This document shows, one piece after another, positions 1 through 8,173 of a DNA stretch of 64,000 nucleotides. A program made the translations under genes and the position numbers. Numbering within the stretch: the stretch's first letter is position 1; each line of letters starts with the position of its first letter. This stretch comes from Mycolicibacterium goodii. GTDB taxonomy: Bacteria > Actinomycetota > Actinomycetes > Mycobacteriales > Mycobacteriaceae. The stretch lies in the NCBI RefSeq assembly GCF_001187505.1, contig NZ_CP012150.1, forward strand, positions 744,001 to 808,000, written 5' to 3'. The notes beneath the pieces were generated by a model. The model was not told the origin of the DNA. It saw only the letters and a program-made list of their open reading frames with translations, and did no database searches.

Positions 1-47
1 GCGGCACCCGAGAGATCATCGGCGAGCACGTGAATGGGCGTGATCAC
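1..47 (-). CDS. DUF1537 / four-carbon acid-sugar kinase family protein, N-terminus only (runs off window)
   Basis: Only the first 15 codons are inside the window. Read on the minus strand from a GTG at 47-45 they give V-I-T-P-I-H-V-L-A-D-D-L-S-G-A. The ADD(L/F)(S/T)GA signature at the very N-terminus is typical of the DUF1537 kinases (OtnK, DtnK and relatives), and the full-length family member at 43770-44993 begins the same way (IADDFTGA). The GTG overlaps the stop of the upstream SDR gene (GTGA), so it is the next gene of the same minus-strand operon. These enzymes phosphorylate 3-oxo-tetronates or similar sugar acids. The call rests on a short motif and needs the neighbouring sequence. Confidence 0.6.
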   Translation of the reverse strand, partial: MITPIHVLADDLSGA

Positions 48-727
48 AGCGACACTCCCGCGCACTGAACGATCGCCTGCCCGGTGATGCTCGCACCGTA
101 CGGGCCGAGCAGGAATCCGATCAGTCCGGCGACCTCGTCGGGCCGCACGAACCGGCCCATCGGCGGCAGCTTCGGTGGCGTGTCGCGGCGGGCCGGGTCG
201 TCGAGCATCGGGGTGTCGGTCGGGCCAGGTGCGACCACGTTGACGGTGATCTGCCTGCCGACGAGCTCGGCGGCCCAGGACCTGGCCATGCCGACAAGTG
301 CGGATTTGGTTGCGGCGTACTGACTTTTACCGGCGTTGCCGGTCATGGTGCGACTGCCGACGAGGACCACGCGGCCACCGTCGCGTATGCGGCCGGCCAG
401 CGCGTCGACAAGCACCTCTGCCGCCGCCACGTGCACCCGCCACATCGCCAGGCCGTCCTCGACGTTCAACTTCCCCAGCGCGGACGACCGCTGCAAGCCC
501 GCAGCATGCACCACCGCGTCGACCCGACCAACCCGGGAAAGAGTGGCACGCAGCTTGCCAAGATCCTCGAGATCTGCTGCGAGCCAGTCGAATCGGTCGT
601 GCGCCAATGACGGGTCACGCCGGCTCACTCCGACCACGTGCCAGCCGTCGTCCAGCAGGCTGCGGACGGTGGCCGCACCGATGCCCGAGCTGGCGCCGGT
701 GACCACGGCCGTCGGCGGTGTGGTCAT
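44..727 (-). CDS. Short-chain dehydrogenase/reductase (SDR)
   Basis: A 227-residue classical SDR. The nucleotide-binding motif TGASSGIG is at residues 10-17, an NAG-like segment follows strand 4, and the catalytic Ser and Y-x3-K (SQYAATK) are near residues 125-142. It would oxidise or reduce a secondary alcohol with NAD(P) in the cytoplasm. It overlaps the upstream sialidase-like gene by 4 nt (ATGA) and the downstream DUF1537 gene by GTGA, so it is translationally coupled inside a catabolic operon. A role as the dehydrogenase that makes the oxo-acid used by the DUF1537 kinase is inference from this context; the substrate cannot be read from the sequence. Confidence 0.9.
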   Translation of the reverse strand: MTTPPTAVVTGASSGIGAATVRSLLDDGWHVVGVSRRDPSLAHDRFDWLAADLEDLGKLRATLSRVGRVDAVVHAAGLQRSSALGKLNVEDGLAMWRVHVAAAEVLVDALAGRIRDGGRVVLVGSRTMTGNAGKSQYAATKSALVGMARSWAAELVGRQITVNVVAPGPTDTPMLDDPARRDTPPKLPPMGRFVRPDEVAGLIGFLLGPYGASITGQAIVQCAGVSL

Positions 728-1899
728 CCGGTGACCCAGTCGTCGGCGAGTTCGACGTACTCGATGGCCTGACGGAAGCGCGTGAACGCGATGTGCAGCA
801 GGCCGCCGGCCGCGGTGACCGTCGGATACGAGAACTCGCGGTTGAGCCCGTCGCGGGAGTTGTTGGACAGGCAGTAGCCGTCCCCGGTTTCGATGTTGCG
901 TCTGATCGGCCAGCTCAGACCGGCGTCGGCTGAAATCGCCAGGGTCATGGGCGCCCGAGGGGCACCCCAGAAGGCGAGGCCGAGGTGCTCGTCGGGCTGC
1001 GCGGGCGCCGATGCGGCATCGGCCAGACCGTCATCGTCGATCTCGTCGTACAGCGATGTCCGCCGGTCGGTGGCGTCGTCGGCGCTGGATTCGTTGAACA
1101 CCAGGGCAAGCCGGTCATCGGGCAACACCACGAACTGGATCGACGAGTTGTTGTTCGGCAGCTCGGTTGGCACCGGGGCGGTCCACGTCTCGCCGTCATC
1201 GGTCGAGGTACTGCGGTAGACGGCATCGGCCCAGCGGCTGCGGTAGAGCGCGACGAGCGTACCGTCGGACAGCCGGCCGATGTTCATGTGCACGCACCCG
1301 GTGCTGCCGGGAACCGGCACCTCCCGCCAGGATTCGCCGGAATCGTCCGAGATCATCACGGCGCTGTAGTCGTGGTCGCCGACCCACTTGTGGCCGGGCA
1401 CCTTCACGCAGTGGAAGACCGGCAGCAGCAGGCGCCCGGTCGGAAGCGTGACGATGGGTTGCCGGATGAACACGCCGCCCTCGTCGGTTTCCGGTATGAG
1501 CGTGTGCACCGGCCCCCAGCCGGCGCCGCCGTCGGTCGACACCCGGCGCAGCACCCGCGCGGTGTCCTGATTGCCCGCGTGCTGCGAGGTCCACATCAGC
1601 CACACCGCACCGGATTCGGTTACGTGCAGCACCGGGTTCTGCTCGGATCGGGTGGGATCGTCGGACAGCTGCACCGGTGACGACCACACGTCGCGGTCCA
1701 GCCGTGACAGCCATACGCTGATATCGGGAACGCCTTCCTGAGTGCCCGCGAACCACACGCAGGCGAGCGTTCCATCGGGCAGGACGGCGAGATTCGCCGC
1801 GTGGTTCTGCACCTGTGGTGCCGGCAGCAGCGCCTGACGGCGGCCGCCTTCGCCGGTCGGGCGGACGGCGCCGTCGGTAATCGTCAGTGGTGTGTTCAT
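724..1899 (-). CDS. Sialidase-like BNR/Asp-box beta-propeller protein
   Basis: 391 residues with four Asp-box motifs (S-x-D-x-G-x-x-W): STDGGAGW, SDDSGESW, STDDGETW and SADAGLSW, the hallmark of six-bladed sialidase-type propellers. There is no signal peptide or membrane segment, so it should be cytoplasmic, which is unlike secreted host-glycan sialidases. Family members of this size are annotated as exo-alpha-sialidase or as DUF-type glycosidase/hydratase propellers. The gene is in an operon with a solute-binding lipoprotein upstream (4-nt overlap at 1896-1899) and an SDR downstream, and faces an ABC importer, which fits intracellular processing of an imported glycoside or sugar-acid derivative. 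Substrate unknown. Confidence 0.8.
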   Translation of the reverse strand: MNTPLTITDGAVRPTGEGGRRQALLPAPQVQNHAANLAVLPDGTLACVWFAGTQEGVPDISVWLSRLDRDVWSSPVQLSDDPTRSEQNPVLHVTESGAVWLMWTSQHAGNQDTARVLRRVSTDGGAGWGPVHTLIPETDEGGVFIRQPIVTLPTGRLLLPVFHCVKVPGHKWVGDHDYSAVMISDDSGESWREVPVPGSTGCVHMNIGRLSDGTLVALYRSRWADAVYRSTSTDDGETWTAPVPTELPNNNSSIQFVVLPDDRLALVFNESSADDATDRRTSLYDEIDDDGLADAASAPAQPDEHLGLAFWGAPRAPMTLAISADAGLSWPIRRNIETGDGYCLSNNSRDGLNREFSYPTVTAAGGLLHIAFTRFRQAIEYVELADDWVTG

Positions 1900-3473
1900 G
1901 AGTGCAGCGACACCGCCGTCAGATCATAGGAATTGGTGGGGCGCAGAGCAATACCCTCGATACGGGTCCGACGCGCCAGCACGGCCTTCGGCACGAACGA
2001 CCACAGCATCGGGCAGGTGTCCCAGACCCGACGCTGTGCGTCGGCGAGCAGTGCCGCGCGGCGTTTCGGGTCGGGTTCCTCGGAGGCCTGGGTGATGATC
2101 GCGGTGATGTCGGGGAACACGTAACCGTGGTAGCTGTCGCGGGTGGCTTCCTTCTCCGCGGTTCCGGCGTACATGCCCTGCATGATCGTCAAGGCCAGGC
2201 CGGTGGGGCTGGGGAAGCCGTTGCCGAGGATGTCCCAGTCGCCGGCCCTGCCCTGTCGCCACTGCATGATGTCGCCGCCCGGTTCGAACTGCTGCAGCCT
2301 CGCCCGCACACCCGCGGCACCGAGCATCTGGACCACTGCCTCCATGATGTCGGTGTCCGCGGCGAATTCGCCGGACTCCCAGATGATCTTGAGGTCCAGA
2401 TCGCGGATCCCGAGGGCGTCGAGTTCGGCGCGGGCGCGCCGCGGATCATAGGTGTATTCACCGGTTTCGATGGCTCCGTCGAGGGTCAGCGGGATGACCC
2501 CGCGCGATGCGGTGGCCGAGCCCTGCATGACCTCGTCGATGAGCGACTTGCCGTCGATCGCATAGGTCAGGGCGCGGCGCACCCTGGCGTCGGCGATCGG
2601 ATGCCCCTGCGGCTTGCGGAAATTGAAGAACAGTTGGTTGAGGCGGACCCCGTCCACCCGGTCGATGGCGACGCCGGACAGCCCGTCGAGCTGGTCGGCC
2701 GAATCGGGGGTGATCGAGTCGATCACGTCGATGTCCCCGCTGCGCAACGCGACGACGCGGCTGGTTTCGTCGGGTATGAAGCGCACCCGTACCGACTCGA
2801 CATGTGCCGGTGTGCCCCAGTACTTCTCGTTGCGCACCAGAGTGTAGGTGCCTGCCCCGCGGTTGCTTTCGGTCACCACGTACGGGCCGGTCCCGACCCC
2901 GCTCTGCAGTTCTTCCGGCTTGTTCGCCGCGGCGGGGGTGATGAGGATGTTCGACATGAGGTAGTCCAGGACCGGCACGGGACGCACGGTGTTGAGCGTG
3001 AAACTGGTGTCGTCGATCGCCTCGACCGTGGGGAACTCGGGGAAGAACCCGGCGACGAAGGACCCGTCGACCTCGCTGTACATCTTGAGTGCGGTCGACA
3101 CATCCTCGACCCGTACCGGCGAGCCATCGGAGTACCGCACTCCCGGTCGCAGGCGGACATACCACTGCGTCGGCGAGGTGAGCCTGAACTGGTCGGCCAG
3201 GACGAGCTGCGGGCGCAGGTCGCGGTCGATCTCGGTAAGCGCCTGACGGACACCGCGTTGCACGGTGAGAGCGGCGTCGAACTGGTTGAGCTTGTTGTCC
3301 AGGCTCACCAGCGACCGGTTGAGGCCCAGGCTCATGGTGGTCGGTCCCGGTGTGCCGGTCGGGGTGGCGCAGCTTGCCAGCGACCCGCCGAATACCAACC
3401 CGGCGCCGCCCAACAGGCTGGACCGTAGCAGCGTGCGGCGCGAGAGCTGTTGATCCAAAAGGGATTTGGTCAC
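1896..3473 (-). CDS. ABC transporter solute-binding lipoprotein, family 5 (oligopeptide/oligosaccharide type)
   Basis: About 525 residues from a GTG at 3473 (V-T-K-S-L-L-D-Q-Q); the frame stays open upstream, but this start puts a clean export signal at the N-terminus: S-R-R-T-L-L twin-arginine-like motif, hydrophobic stretch, and a lipobox ending LASC. The mature part is a family-5 binding protein (DppA/OppA type), including the typical segment R-V-R-R-A-L-T-Y-A-I-D. It would be anchored on the outer face of the membrane and hand ligand to the permeases encoded divergently at 3653-5586. Splitting the binding protein and the membrane parts across a divergent promoter suggests joint control by the operators between them. 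Ligand unknown; family-5 proteins also bind oligosaccharides. Confidence 0.9.
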   Translation of the reverse strand: MTKSLLDQQLSRRTLLRSSLLGGAGLVFGGSLASCATPTGTPGPTTMSLGLNRSLVSLDNKLNQFDAALTVQRGVRQALTEIDRDLRPQLVLADQFRLTSPTQWYVRLRPGVRYSDGSPVRVEDVSTALKMYSEVDGSFVAGFFPEFPTVEAIDDTSFTLNTVRPVPVLDYLMSNILITPAAANKPEELQSGVGTGPYVVTESNRGAGTYTLVRNEKYWGTPAHVESVRVRFIPDETSRVVALRSGDIDVIDSITPDSADQLDGLSGVAIDRVDGVRLNQLFFNFRKPQGHPIADARVRRALTYAIDGKSLIDEVMQGSATASRGVIPLTLDGAIETGEYTYDPRRARAELDALGIRDLDLKIIWESGEFAADTDIMEAVVQMLGAAGVRARLQQFEPGGDIMQWRQGRAGDWDILGNGFPSPTGLALTIMQGMYAGTAEKEATRDSYHGYVFPDITAIITQASEEPDPKRRAALLADAQRRVWDTCPMLWSFVPKAVLARRTRIEGIALRPTNSYDLTAVSLHS

Positions 3474-3534
3474 CGTCGGCCTCCAGGCTGCAAACAGGGT
3501 CGGTGTGATGGTTGACACAATGGACTGTAGCCGT

Positions 3535-3553
3535 GTTGCGTATAGCGCGCAAC
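3535..3553. promoter_or_regulatory. Candidate operator, copy 1: GTTGCG-N7-CGCAAC
   Basis: Perfect 6-bp inverted repeat GTTGCG / CGCAAC with a 7-bp spacer, in the 179-bp divergent region between the binding-protein gene (start 3473) and the permease gene (start 3653). A second copy with the same arms and the same spacer lies 31 bp away, about three helical turns, as expected for cooperative binding of one regulator. The cognate regulator is not identifiable in the window and may lie just left of it. Confidence 0.55.
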
Positions 3554-3565
3554 TGTCGACGGACA

Positions 3566-3584
3566 CTTGCGCACAATACGCAAC
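3566..3584. promoter_or_regulatory. Candidate operator, copy 2: (C)TTGCG-N7-CGCAA(C)
   Basis: TTGCG / CGCAA inverted repeat with a 7-bp spacer, the same layout as 3535-3553. On the minus strand the sequence around both copies contains TTGCGC, 17 nt, TACAGT, a plausible promoter toward the binding-protein gene, so the operators would overlap the promoter. Confidence 0.55.
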
Positions 3585-3652
3585 CATGTCATTGTGAGCT
3601 GTGTAACAGAAAGGTCGATGATGAACTTTCCGCCATTGCAGCCGGGCATGCG

Positions 3653-4651
3653 ATGACCCAACAGCTGATCGCAGCGCCCGCGCACACCGTCACCGGCCGG
3701 TTGGCCTCGGCCGCACTGCCGCGTTACATCGCAAAACGCCTCGGCCAGAGCGCACTCGCGGTCTTCCTCACCCTCACCACCGTGTTCGTGCTCATCCGGT
3801 TGGCACCGGGCGACCCGGCCTACGCCATGGCCGGGCCGCTGGCGACGAGCGAGGACATCGAACGCATCCGCAGCACCATGGGCCTGGACCAGTCGGTCCT
3901 CGTCCAGTACCTGCGTTACCTGCAGGGCCTGCTGCACCTGGACCTCGGCACGTCCTACTCCTTCCAGGCACCCGCCTTCGACGTGGTGCTGGACCGGCTG
4001 CCGTACACCATGACGCTCGCGATCGCCTCCATCCTGCTGACCACCGTGGTGTCGGTGCCGCTGGGGGTGTGGATGGCACGCAACGCCGAGACCCGACGCG
4101 AACTCGGCGCCAATGCAATCACGATCGCCGGCCAATCGATGCCTGACTTCTGGACCGGGCTCATGCTCATCACGGTGTTCGCGGTGCTGATCCCGATCTT
4201 CCCGACCGCAGGGTTCGCGACCTGGTCGAGCCTGGTGCTGCCGACCGTGACGATCGCGATCCTGCAGATAGCCCTCATCTCGCGCCTCGTGCGCCGCGAG
4301 ATGCTCGGCGCGTTCACGTCGCCGTACGTGACGGTCGCCCGTGCCCGCGGTGTCTCCGAGCGCGAGTTGATCTGGCGGTATTCGATGCGCAACTCCGCAA
4401 TTCCGGTGCTGACCGCATTGGGCACGCGCTTCGCGTCACTCCTCAACGGCGTCGTCGTGGTCGAGGTGGTGTTCGCCTGGCCCGGAGTCGGCTCGCTGGT
4501 GGTGCGTGCGCTGGAGACCCGCGATTATCCGCTGATCCAGGCGACCGTGCTGGTGACCGCGGTCCTCGCGGTCCTCGTCCAGCTCATGGTCGACCTCTGC
4601 TATCCACTGCTCGATCCGCGTGTCCGGCTCGGGAAAGGAACTGCCAAGTGA
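3653..4651 (+). CDS. Oligopeptide-type ABC transporter permease (DppB family)
   Basis: 332 residues from ATG 3653 (M-T-Q-Q-L-I-A). The open frame extends upstream through the operator region, but that part has no hydrophobic or conserved content. It has a first membrane helix near residues 30-50 followed by the conserved I-R-L-A-P-G-D-P-A of DppB/OppB proteins, then several more helices, with the EAA loop segment around V-A-R-A-R-G-V-S-E. It forms the membrane channel together with the next gene, with which it overlaps by 4 nt (GTGA at 4648-4651). No clear Shine-Dalgarno is seen before this ATG, so the exact start is less certain than the identity. Confidence 0.9.
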   Translation: MTQQLIAAPAHTVTGRLASAALPRYIAKRLGQSALAVFLTLTTVFVLIRLAPGDPAYAMAGPLATSEDIERIRSTMGLDQSVLVQYLRYLQGLLHLDLGTSYSFQAPAFDVVLDRLPYTMTLAIASILLTTVVSVPLGVWMARNAETRRELGANAITIAGQSMPDFWTGLMLITVFAVLIPIFPTAGFATWSSLVLPTVTIAILQIALISRLVRREMLGAFTSPYVTVARARGVSERELIWRYSMRNSAIPVLTALGTRFASLLNGVVVVEVVFAWPGVGSLVVRALETRDYPLIQATVLVTAVLAVLVQLMVDLCYPLLDPRVRLGKGTAK

Positions 4652-5586
4652 CCACCGTCATCGCTCCGCCCGCCGAGCCTCGGCCGTCGGCGGTCACGCC
4701 CCGCGACATCGCCCGCGCCGGCGCCACGCGCCGGGAGCGCGACAGCCGGGTCAAGATCTGGGTGGGGAGTCTTTGCACCCTGCTGGTCATCCTGCCGGTC
4801 GCATTTGCCCGGGTACTGCCGTTGCCGTCGCCCGACGCCACCCACCTGGGGGATCGACGGATCCCCCCGCTGACCGACGGACATCTGTTCGGCACCGACC
4901 AGCTCGGTCGCGACCTGCTGGCCCGAGTCCTGTACGGCGGTCAGGTGTCGCTGGCCGTCGGCATCCTTGCGGTGGTGGTGTCCGGATTGATCGGTCTGGC
5001 GCTCGGAGCGGCGGCCGGTTACTGGGGCGGTTGGATCGACACCGTGGTCAGCCGGCTGCTGGAGGCGCAGCTGTCGCTGCCGCTGCTGATGATGCTGCTA
5101 CTCGTGGTGGCGCTGTTCGGCCCGTCGATCCCGGTCATCACGTTCGTCATCGCGATCGCCCAGTGGCCCGAGATCGCGCGGCTGACGCGTTCGTTGTGCC
5201 TCGTCGAACGCGAAAAACCTTACGTCGCAGCGGCCCGCGTGCTCGGTCTCGGCGGGTTCGCCATCCTGCTGCGGCACGTGATCCCCAATGTCGTCAAGCA
5301 GGTGTCGCTGGTGGTGCTCCTGCTCCTGGCACAGGCGGTGTTGTTGGAGAGCGCGCTGAGCTACCTGGGCGCCGGGCCGCAACGGCCGTTCGCCACCTGG
5401 GGCCGCATCATCTCCGACGGCCAGGACTACGTCACCACCTCATGGTGGCTGGTCACCCTGCCCGGGCTGGTCATCGCGCTGTTGGTGATCGGGGTGAATC
5501 TGCTCGGAGACGGTTTGCGTGACCGCCAGGGCGGGTTCAAATTCGGTCTGTTCAAACGACTTCCGCTCTCCAAGAAAGCAGGCTGA
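4648..5586 (+). CDS. Oligopeptide-type ABC transporter permease (DppC family)
   Basis: 312 residues, GTG start overlapping the stop of the DppB-like gene. An N-terminal helix near residues 35-60 is followed by the family motif F-G-T-D-Q-L-G-R-D-L-L-A-R-V-L-Y-G, which is diagnostic for DppC/OppC. The EAA-like cytoplasmic loop (A-A-R-V-L-G-L-G) contacts the ATPases. It is the second half of the heterodimeric channel. It is followed 2 nt later by the first ATPase gene. Confidence 0.92.
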   Translation: MTTVIAPPAEPRPSAVTPRDIARAGATRRERDSRVKIWVGSLCTLLVILPVAFARVLPLPSPDATHLGDRRIPPLTDGHLFGTDQLGRDLLARVLYGGQVSLAVGILAVVVSGLIGLALGAAAGYWGGWIDTVVSRLLEAQLSLPLLMMLLLVVALFGPSIPVITFVIAIAQWPEIARLTRSLCLVEREKPYVAAARVLGLGGFAILLRHVIPNVVKQVSLVVLLLLAQAVLLESALSYLGAGPQRPFATWGRIISDGQDYVTTSWWLVTLPGLVIALLVIGVNLLGDGLRDRQGGFKFGLFKRLPLSKKAG

Positions 5587-5588
5587 GT

Positions 5589-6401
5589 ATGGGAAACCTG
5601 TTGATGGTCGATGAATTGCAGGTTGAGTTGATCACCGCCGCCGGGGTGATCCGCGCGGTCGACGGGGTGTCGTTCACCATGGACCCCGGCGAAACCGTCA
5701 CGATCATCGGTGAATCCGGCTCCGGCAAATCCACCACGGCGATGGGCATTCTCGGCTTGCTGCCCGCCGATCTCGCCGTGCTGTCGGGAAGAGTCTCGTT
5801 CCAGGGCACCGACATCCTGGGCGACGCCAAAGCGCTGGCGAGAGTCCGCGGCCGACACATCGCGCTCATCCCTCAGGATCCGATGACCGCGCTCAGCCCG
5901 GTGCACAGCATCGGGTCACAGTTGCGCGACGCGATCCGCCACAGCGGTATCAGCGGGAAGGCCCGCGAAATGGCACGAGCCGTCGACCTTCTCGAACAGG
6001 TGCGGATCCCCTCGCCCGAGACACAACTGGGCAAGTACCCGCATCAGCTCTCTGGTGGCATGCTGCAACGCGTGCTGATCGCCACCGCACTGGCCGCGGG
6101 CCCGGAGCTCATCGTCGCCGACGAGCCGACCAGCGCACTCGACGTGACCGTGCAGGCCAGCATCCTCGACCTGCTGTTCGAAGTTCAGGAGAACACCGGC
6201 GTCGGCATCCTGCTGATCACCCACGACCTCGGGGTGGCCCGGCTGATGTCCGATCGCATCCTGGTGATGAAGGACGGCCGGTTCATCGAATCCGGTGGCG
6301 CCGAGGATCTCATCTGTCACCCGCGCAGCGAATACACCCGCAAGCTGCTCGCCGCCGTCCCCCGGCTCGGTGACCAGGTACGACAGGGCGTCCCGGTATG
6401 A
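5589..6401 (+). CDS. Oligopeptide-type ABC transporter ATPase (DppD family)
   Basis: 270 residues with Walker A GESGSGKST, the ABC signature LSGGMLQRV, Walker [13 protein letters not shown] and the switch His in LLITHDLGV. It powers import through the adjacent permeases, partnered with the next ATPase, as in Dpp/Opp systems that use two different ATPases. It is about 50 residues shorter at the C-terminus than typical DppD (about 320-330) and lacks the Cys-rich OppD/F C-terminal extension. It overlaps the next gene by 4 nt. Confidence 0.92.
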   Translation: MGNLLMVDELQVELITAAGVIRAVDGVSFTMDPGETVTIIGESGSGKSTTAMGILGLLPADLAVLSGRVSFQGTDILGDAKALARVRGRHIALIPQDPMTALSPVHSIGSQLRDAIRHSGISGKAREMARAVDLLEQVRIPSPETQLGKYPHQLSGGMLQRVLIATALAAGPELIVADEPTSALDVTVQASILDLLFEVQENTGVGILLITHDLGVARLMSDRILVMKDGRFIESGGAEDLICHPRSEYTRKLLAAVPRLGDQVRQGVPV

Positions 6402-7213
6402 CGACACCACTGCTTTCCGTCGAGCAACTCGTCGTCGAATACCCCGTCGCCGGAGGTGTTTTCCGCGCGGTCGACAACGTGAGCTTCGACGTGCCGAAGG
6501 GTTCCACGCTCGCGGTCGTCGGCGAATCCGGCTGCGGCAAGTCGACGATCGCCAAGGCGATCGTCCGGCTGGTGACCCCGACCTCGGGCCATATCCGGGT
6601 CGACGGTGCCGACATCGCCCAGTTGTCCGAACGTGCGCTCCGGCCGTACCGCTCGCGTATCCAGATGGTGTTCCAGGACCCGTACGGGTCATTGGATCCT
6701 CACCTGAGTGCCGTCGACATCGTGTCCGAACCCCTGCGGCTCAGGGGTATCCGTAGCCGTACCGACCGGCAGAAACGGGCTGCCGAACTGATCGATCGCG
6801 TCGGCCTGCCCTCGACCGCGTTACAGCGCAGGCCCGCCGAGTTCTCGGGCGGTCAGCGGCAGCGCATCGGGATCGCGCGCGCCCTCGCGAGCGAACCGGA
6901 GCTGCTCGTATGCGACGAGGCCACCAGCGCGCTCGACGTGTCGGTGCAGGCGCAGGTGCTCGAGCTGCTGCGCGAGATCAAGCACGACACCGGGTTGACC
7001 TACCTGTTCATCTCCCACAACCTCGGCGTCGTCCGCGAGATCAGCGACACCATCATCGTGATGTCAGCGGGCACCATCGTCGAAACCGGCGTGACCGCAG
7101 ACGTTCTGGCACATCCGGCCGAGCCCTACACTCAGGCCCTGCGGGCGGCCGCGCTCGATCCGACCACCATGACCGGTCTCAAACCCCGTCACCTGCTCAA
7201 AGGAGTTGCTTGA
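6398..7213 (+). CDS. Oligopeptide-type ABC transporter ATPase (DppF family)
   Basis: 271 residues with Walker A GESGCGKST, signature FSGGQRQRIGIARAL, Walker B LLVCDEATSALD and H-loop FISHNLG. The tail A-H-P-A-E-P-Y-T-Q-A-L-R is typical of DppF/OppF. It overlaps the upstream ATPase (ATGA) and its TGA shares one base with the ATG of the aldo-keto reductase (TGATG at 7211-7215), so import and first metabolic steps are expressed together. Confidence 0.92.
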   Translation: MTTPLLSVEQLVVEYPVAGGVFRAVDNVSFDVPKGSTLAVVGESGCGKSTIAKAIVRLVTPTSGHIRVDGADIAQLSERALRPYRSRIQMVFQDPYGSLDPHLSAVDIVSEPLRLRGIRSRTDRQKRAAELIDRVGLPSTALQRRPAEFSGGQRQRIGIARALASEPELLVCDEATSALDVSVQAQVLELLREIKHDTGLTYLFISHNLGVVREISDTIIVMSAGTIVETGVTADVLAHPAEPYTQALRAAALDPTTMTGLKPRHLLKGVA

Positions 7214-8163
7214 TGCCCGACCTCGGCCCACTCGTTCTCGGCACCATGACATTCGGCGACACCGTCGATGCCGATGGTGCCGCGGCGATGCTCGACGCCG
7301 CGCTCGATGCCGGAATCACCCACATCGATACGGCCAACGGCTACGCCGGCGGTGAGTCCGAGCGGATCCTGGCCCGACTACTGCGCGGCCGCCGGGACAA
7401 GGTCACGCTGGCGACCAAGGCGGGCATCCCGCACCCGGACGCCGGTGACCACGCACCGCTTTCGGCGGCCGGGCTGCGCGCCTGCATCGACGGCAGCCTC
7501 TCGCGGCTGCAGACCGACCACGTCGACCTGTTCTATCTTCACCAGCCCGATCGCGCGACGCCACTCACCGAAACCCTCGGCGCCATCGCCGAACTCGTAC
7601 GCGAAGGCAAGATCGGCGCACTCGGCGTCTCGAACTACGCGGCGTGGCAGATCGCCGAGCTCAACCACGTCGCCGACACCGTGGGAGCCCCGCGGCCGGT
7701 TGTCGCACAACAGCTCTACAACCTGCTGGCGCGGCGTATCGAGGACGAGTACGTCGAATTCGCCGCCGTGACTGGCCTGACGACCGTCGTCTACAACCCG
7801 CTCGGCGGCGGTCTGCTGACCGGCAGACATTCCTTCGGCACCGAGCCCGCGGAGGGCCGGTTCGGCGACTCGCGCCTGGCCCAGATGTACCGGCAGCGTT
7901 ACTGGAACACGGCGATGTTCGAAGCGATCGAGGCGCTTGGCGTCGTCGCCGACAAGGCCGGCTTACCGCTCACCGAGCTCGCCTTGCGCTGGCTGGTGTC
8001 CAAACCGGCGACCGGGCCGATACTGCTCGGCGGCTCGAAAGTCAGCCACCTGCAATCGAATATCGCCGCAGTGTGCAAGGGCCCGCTGACCGACGACGTG
8101 GTGGCGGCCTGCGACGAGGTGGGTTCCGCACTGCGCGGCCCCATGCCGAACTACAACCGATAG
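7213..8163 (+). CDS. Aldo/keto reductase
   Basis: 316 residues starting at ATG 7213, which is preceded by AGGAG at 7201-7205; the open frame extends further left through the ATPase gene but this start is set by the ribosome site and the one-base overlap. Family residues are visible: D-T-A-N-G-Y (catalytic Asp and Tyr), the Lys in A-T-K-A-G, and H in Y-L-H-Q-P-D. The protein is a cytoplasmic NADP(H)-dependent oxidoreductase for aldehydes or sugars, similar to actinobacterial sugar-type aldo/keto reductases. In this operon it likely acts on the imported compound. Confidence 0.9.
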   Translation: MPDLGPLVLGTMTFGDTVDADGAAAMLDAALDAGITHIDTANGYAGGESERILARLLRGRRDKVTLATKAGIPHPDAGDHAPLSAAGLRACIDGSLSRLQTDHVDLFYLHQPDRATPLTETLGAIAELVREGKIGALGVSNYAAWQIAELNHVADTVGAPRPVVAQQLYNLLARRIEDEYVEFAAVTGLTTVVYNPLGGGLLTGRHSFGTEPAEGRFGDSRLAQMYRQRYWNTAMFEAIEALGVVADKAGLPLTELALRWLVSKPATGPILLGGSKVSHLQSNIAAVCKGPLTDDVVAACDEVGSALRGPMPNYNR

Positions 8164-8173
8164 GTATCGATCG

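Noticed and set aside
1902..3428. Open frame of about 500 codons on the plus strand across the solute-binding protein gene
   Set aside because: High-GC antisense frame. The minus-strand product has a signal peptide, lipobox and family-5 motifs; the plus-strand one has no recognisable domain.
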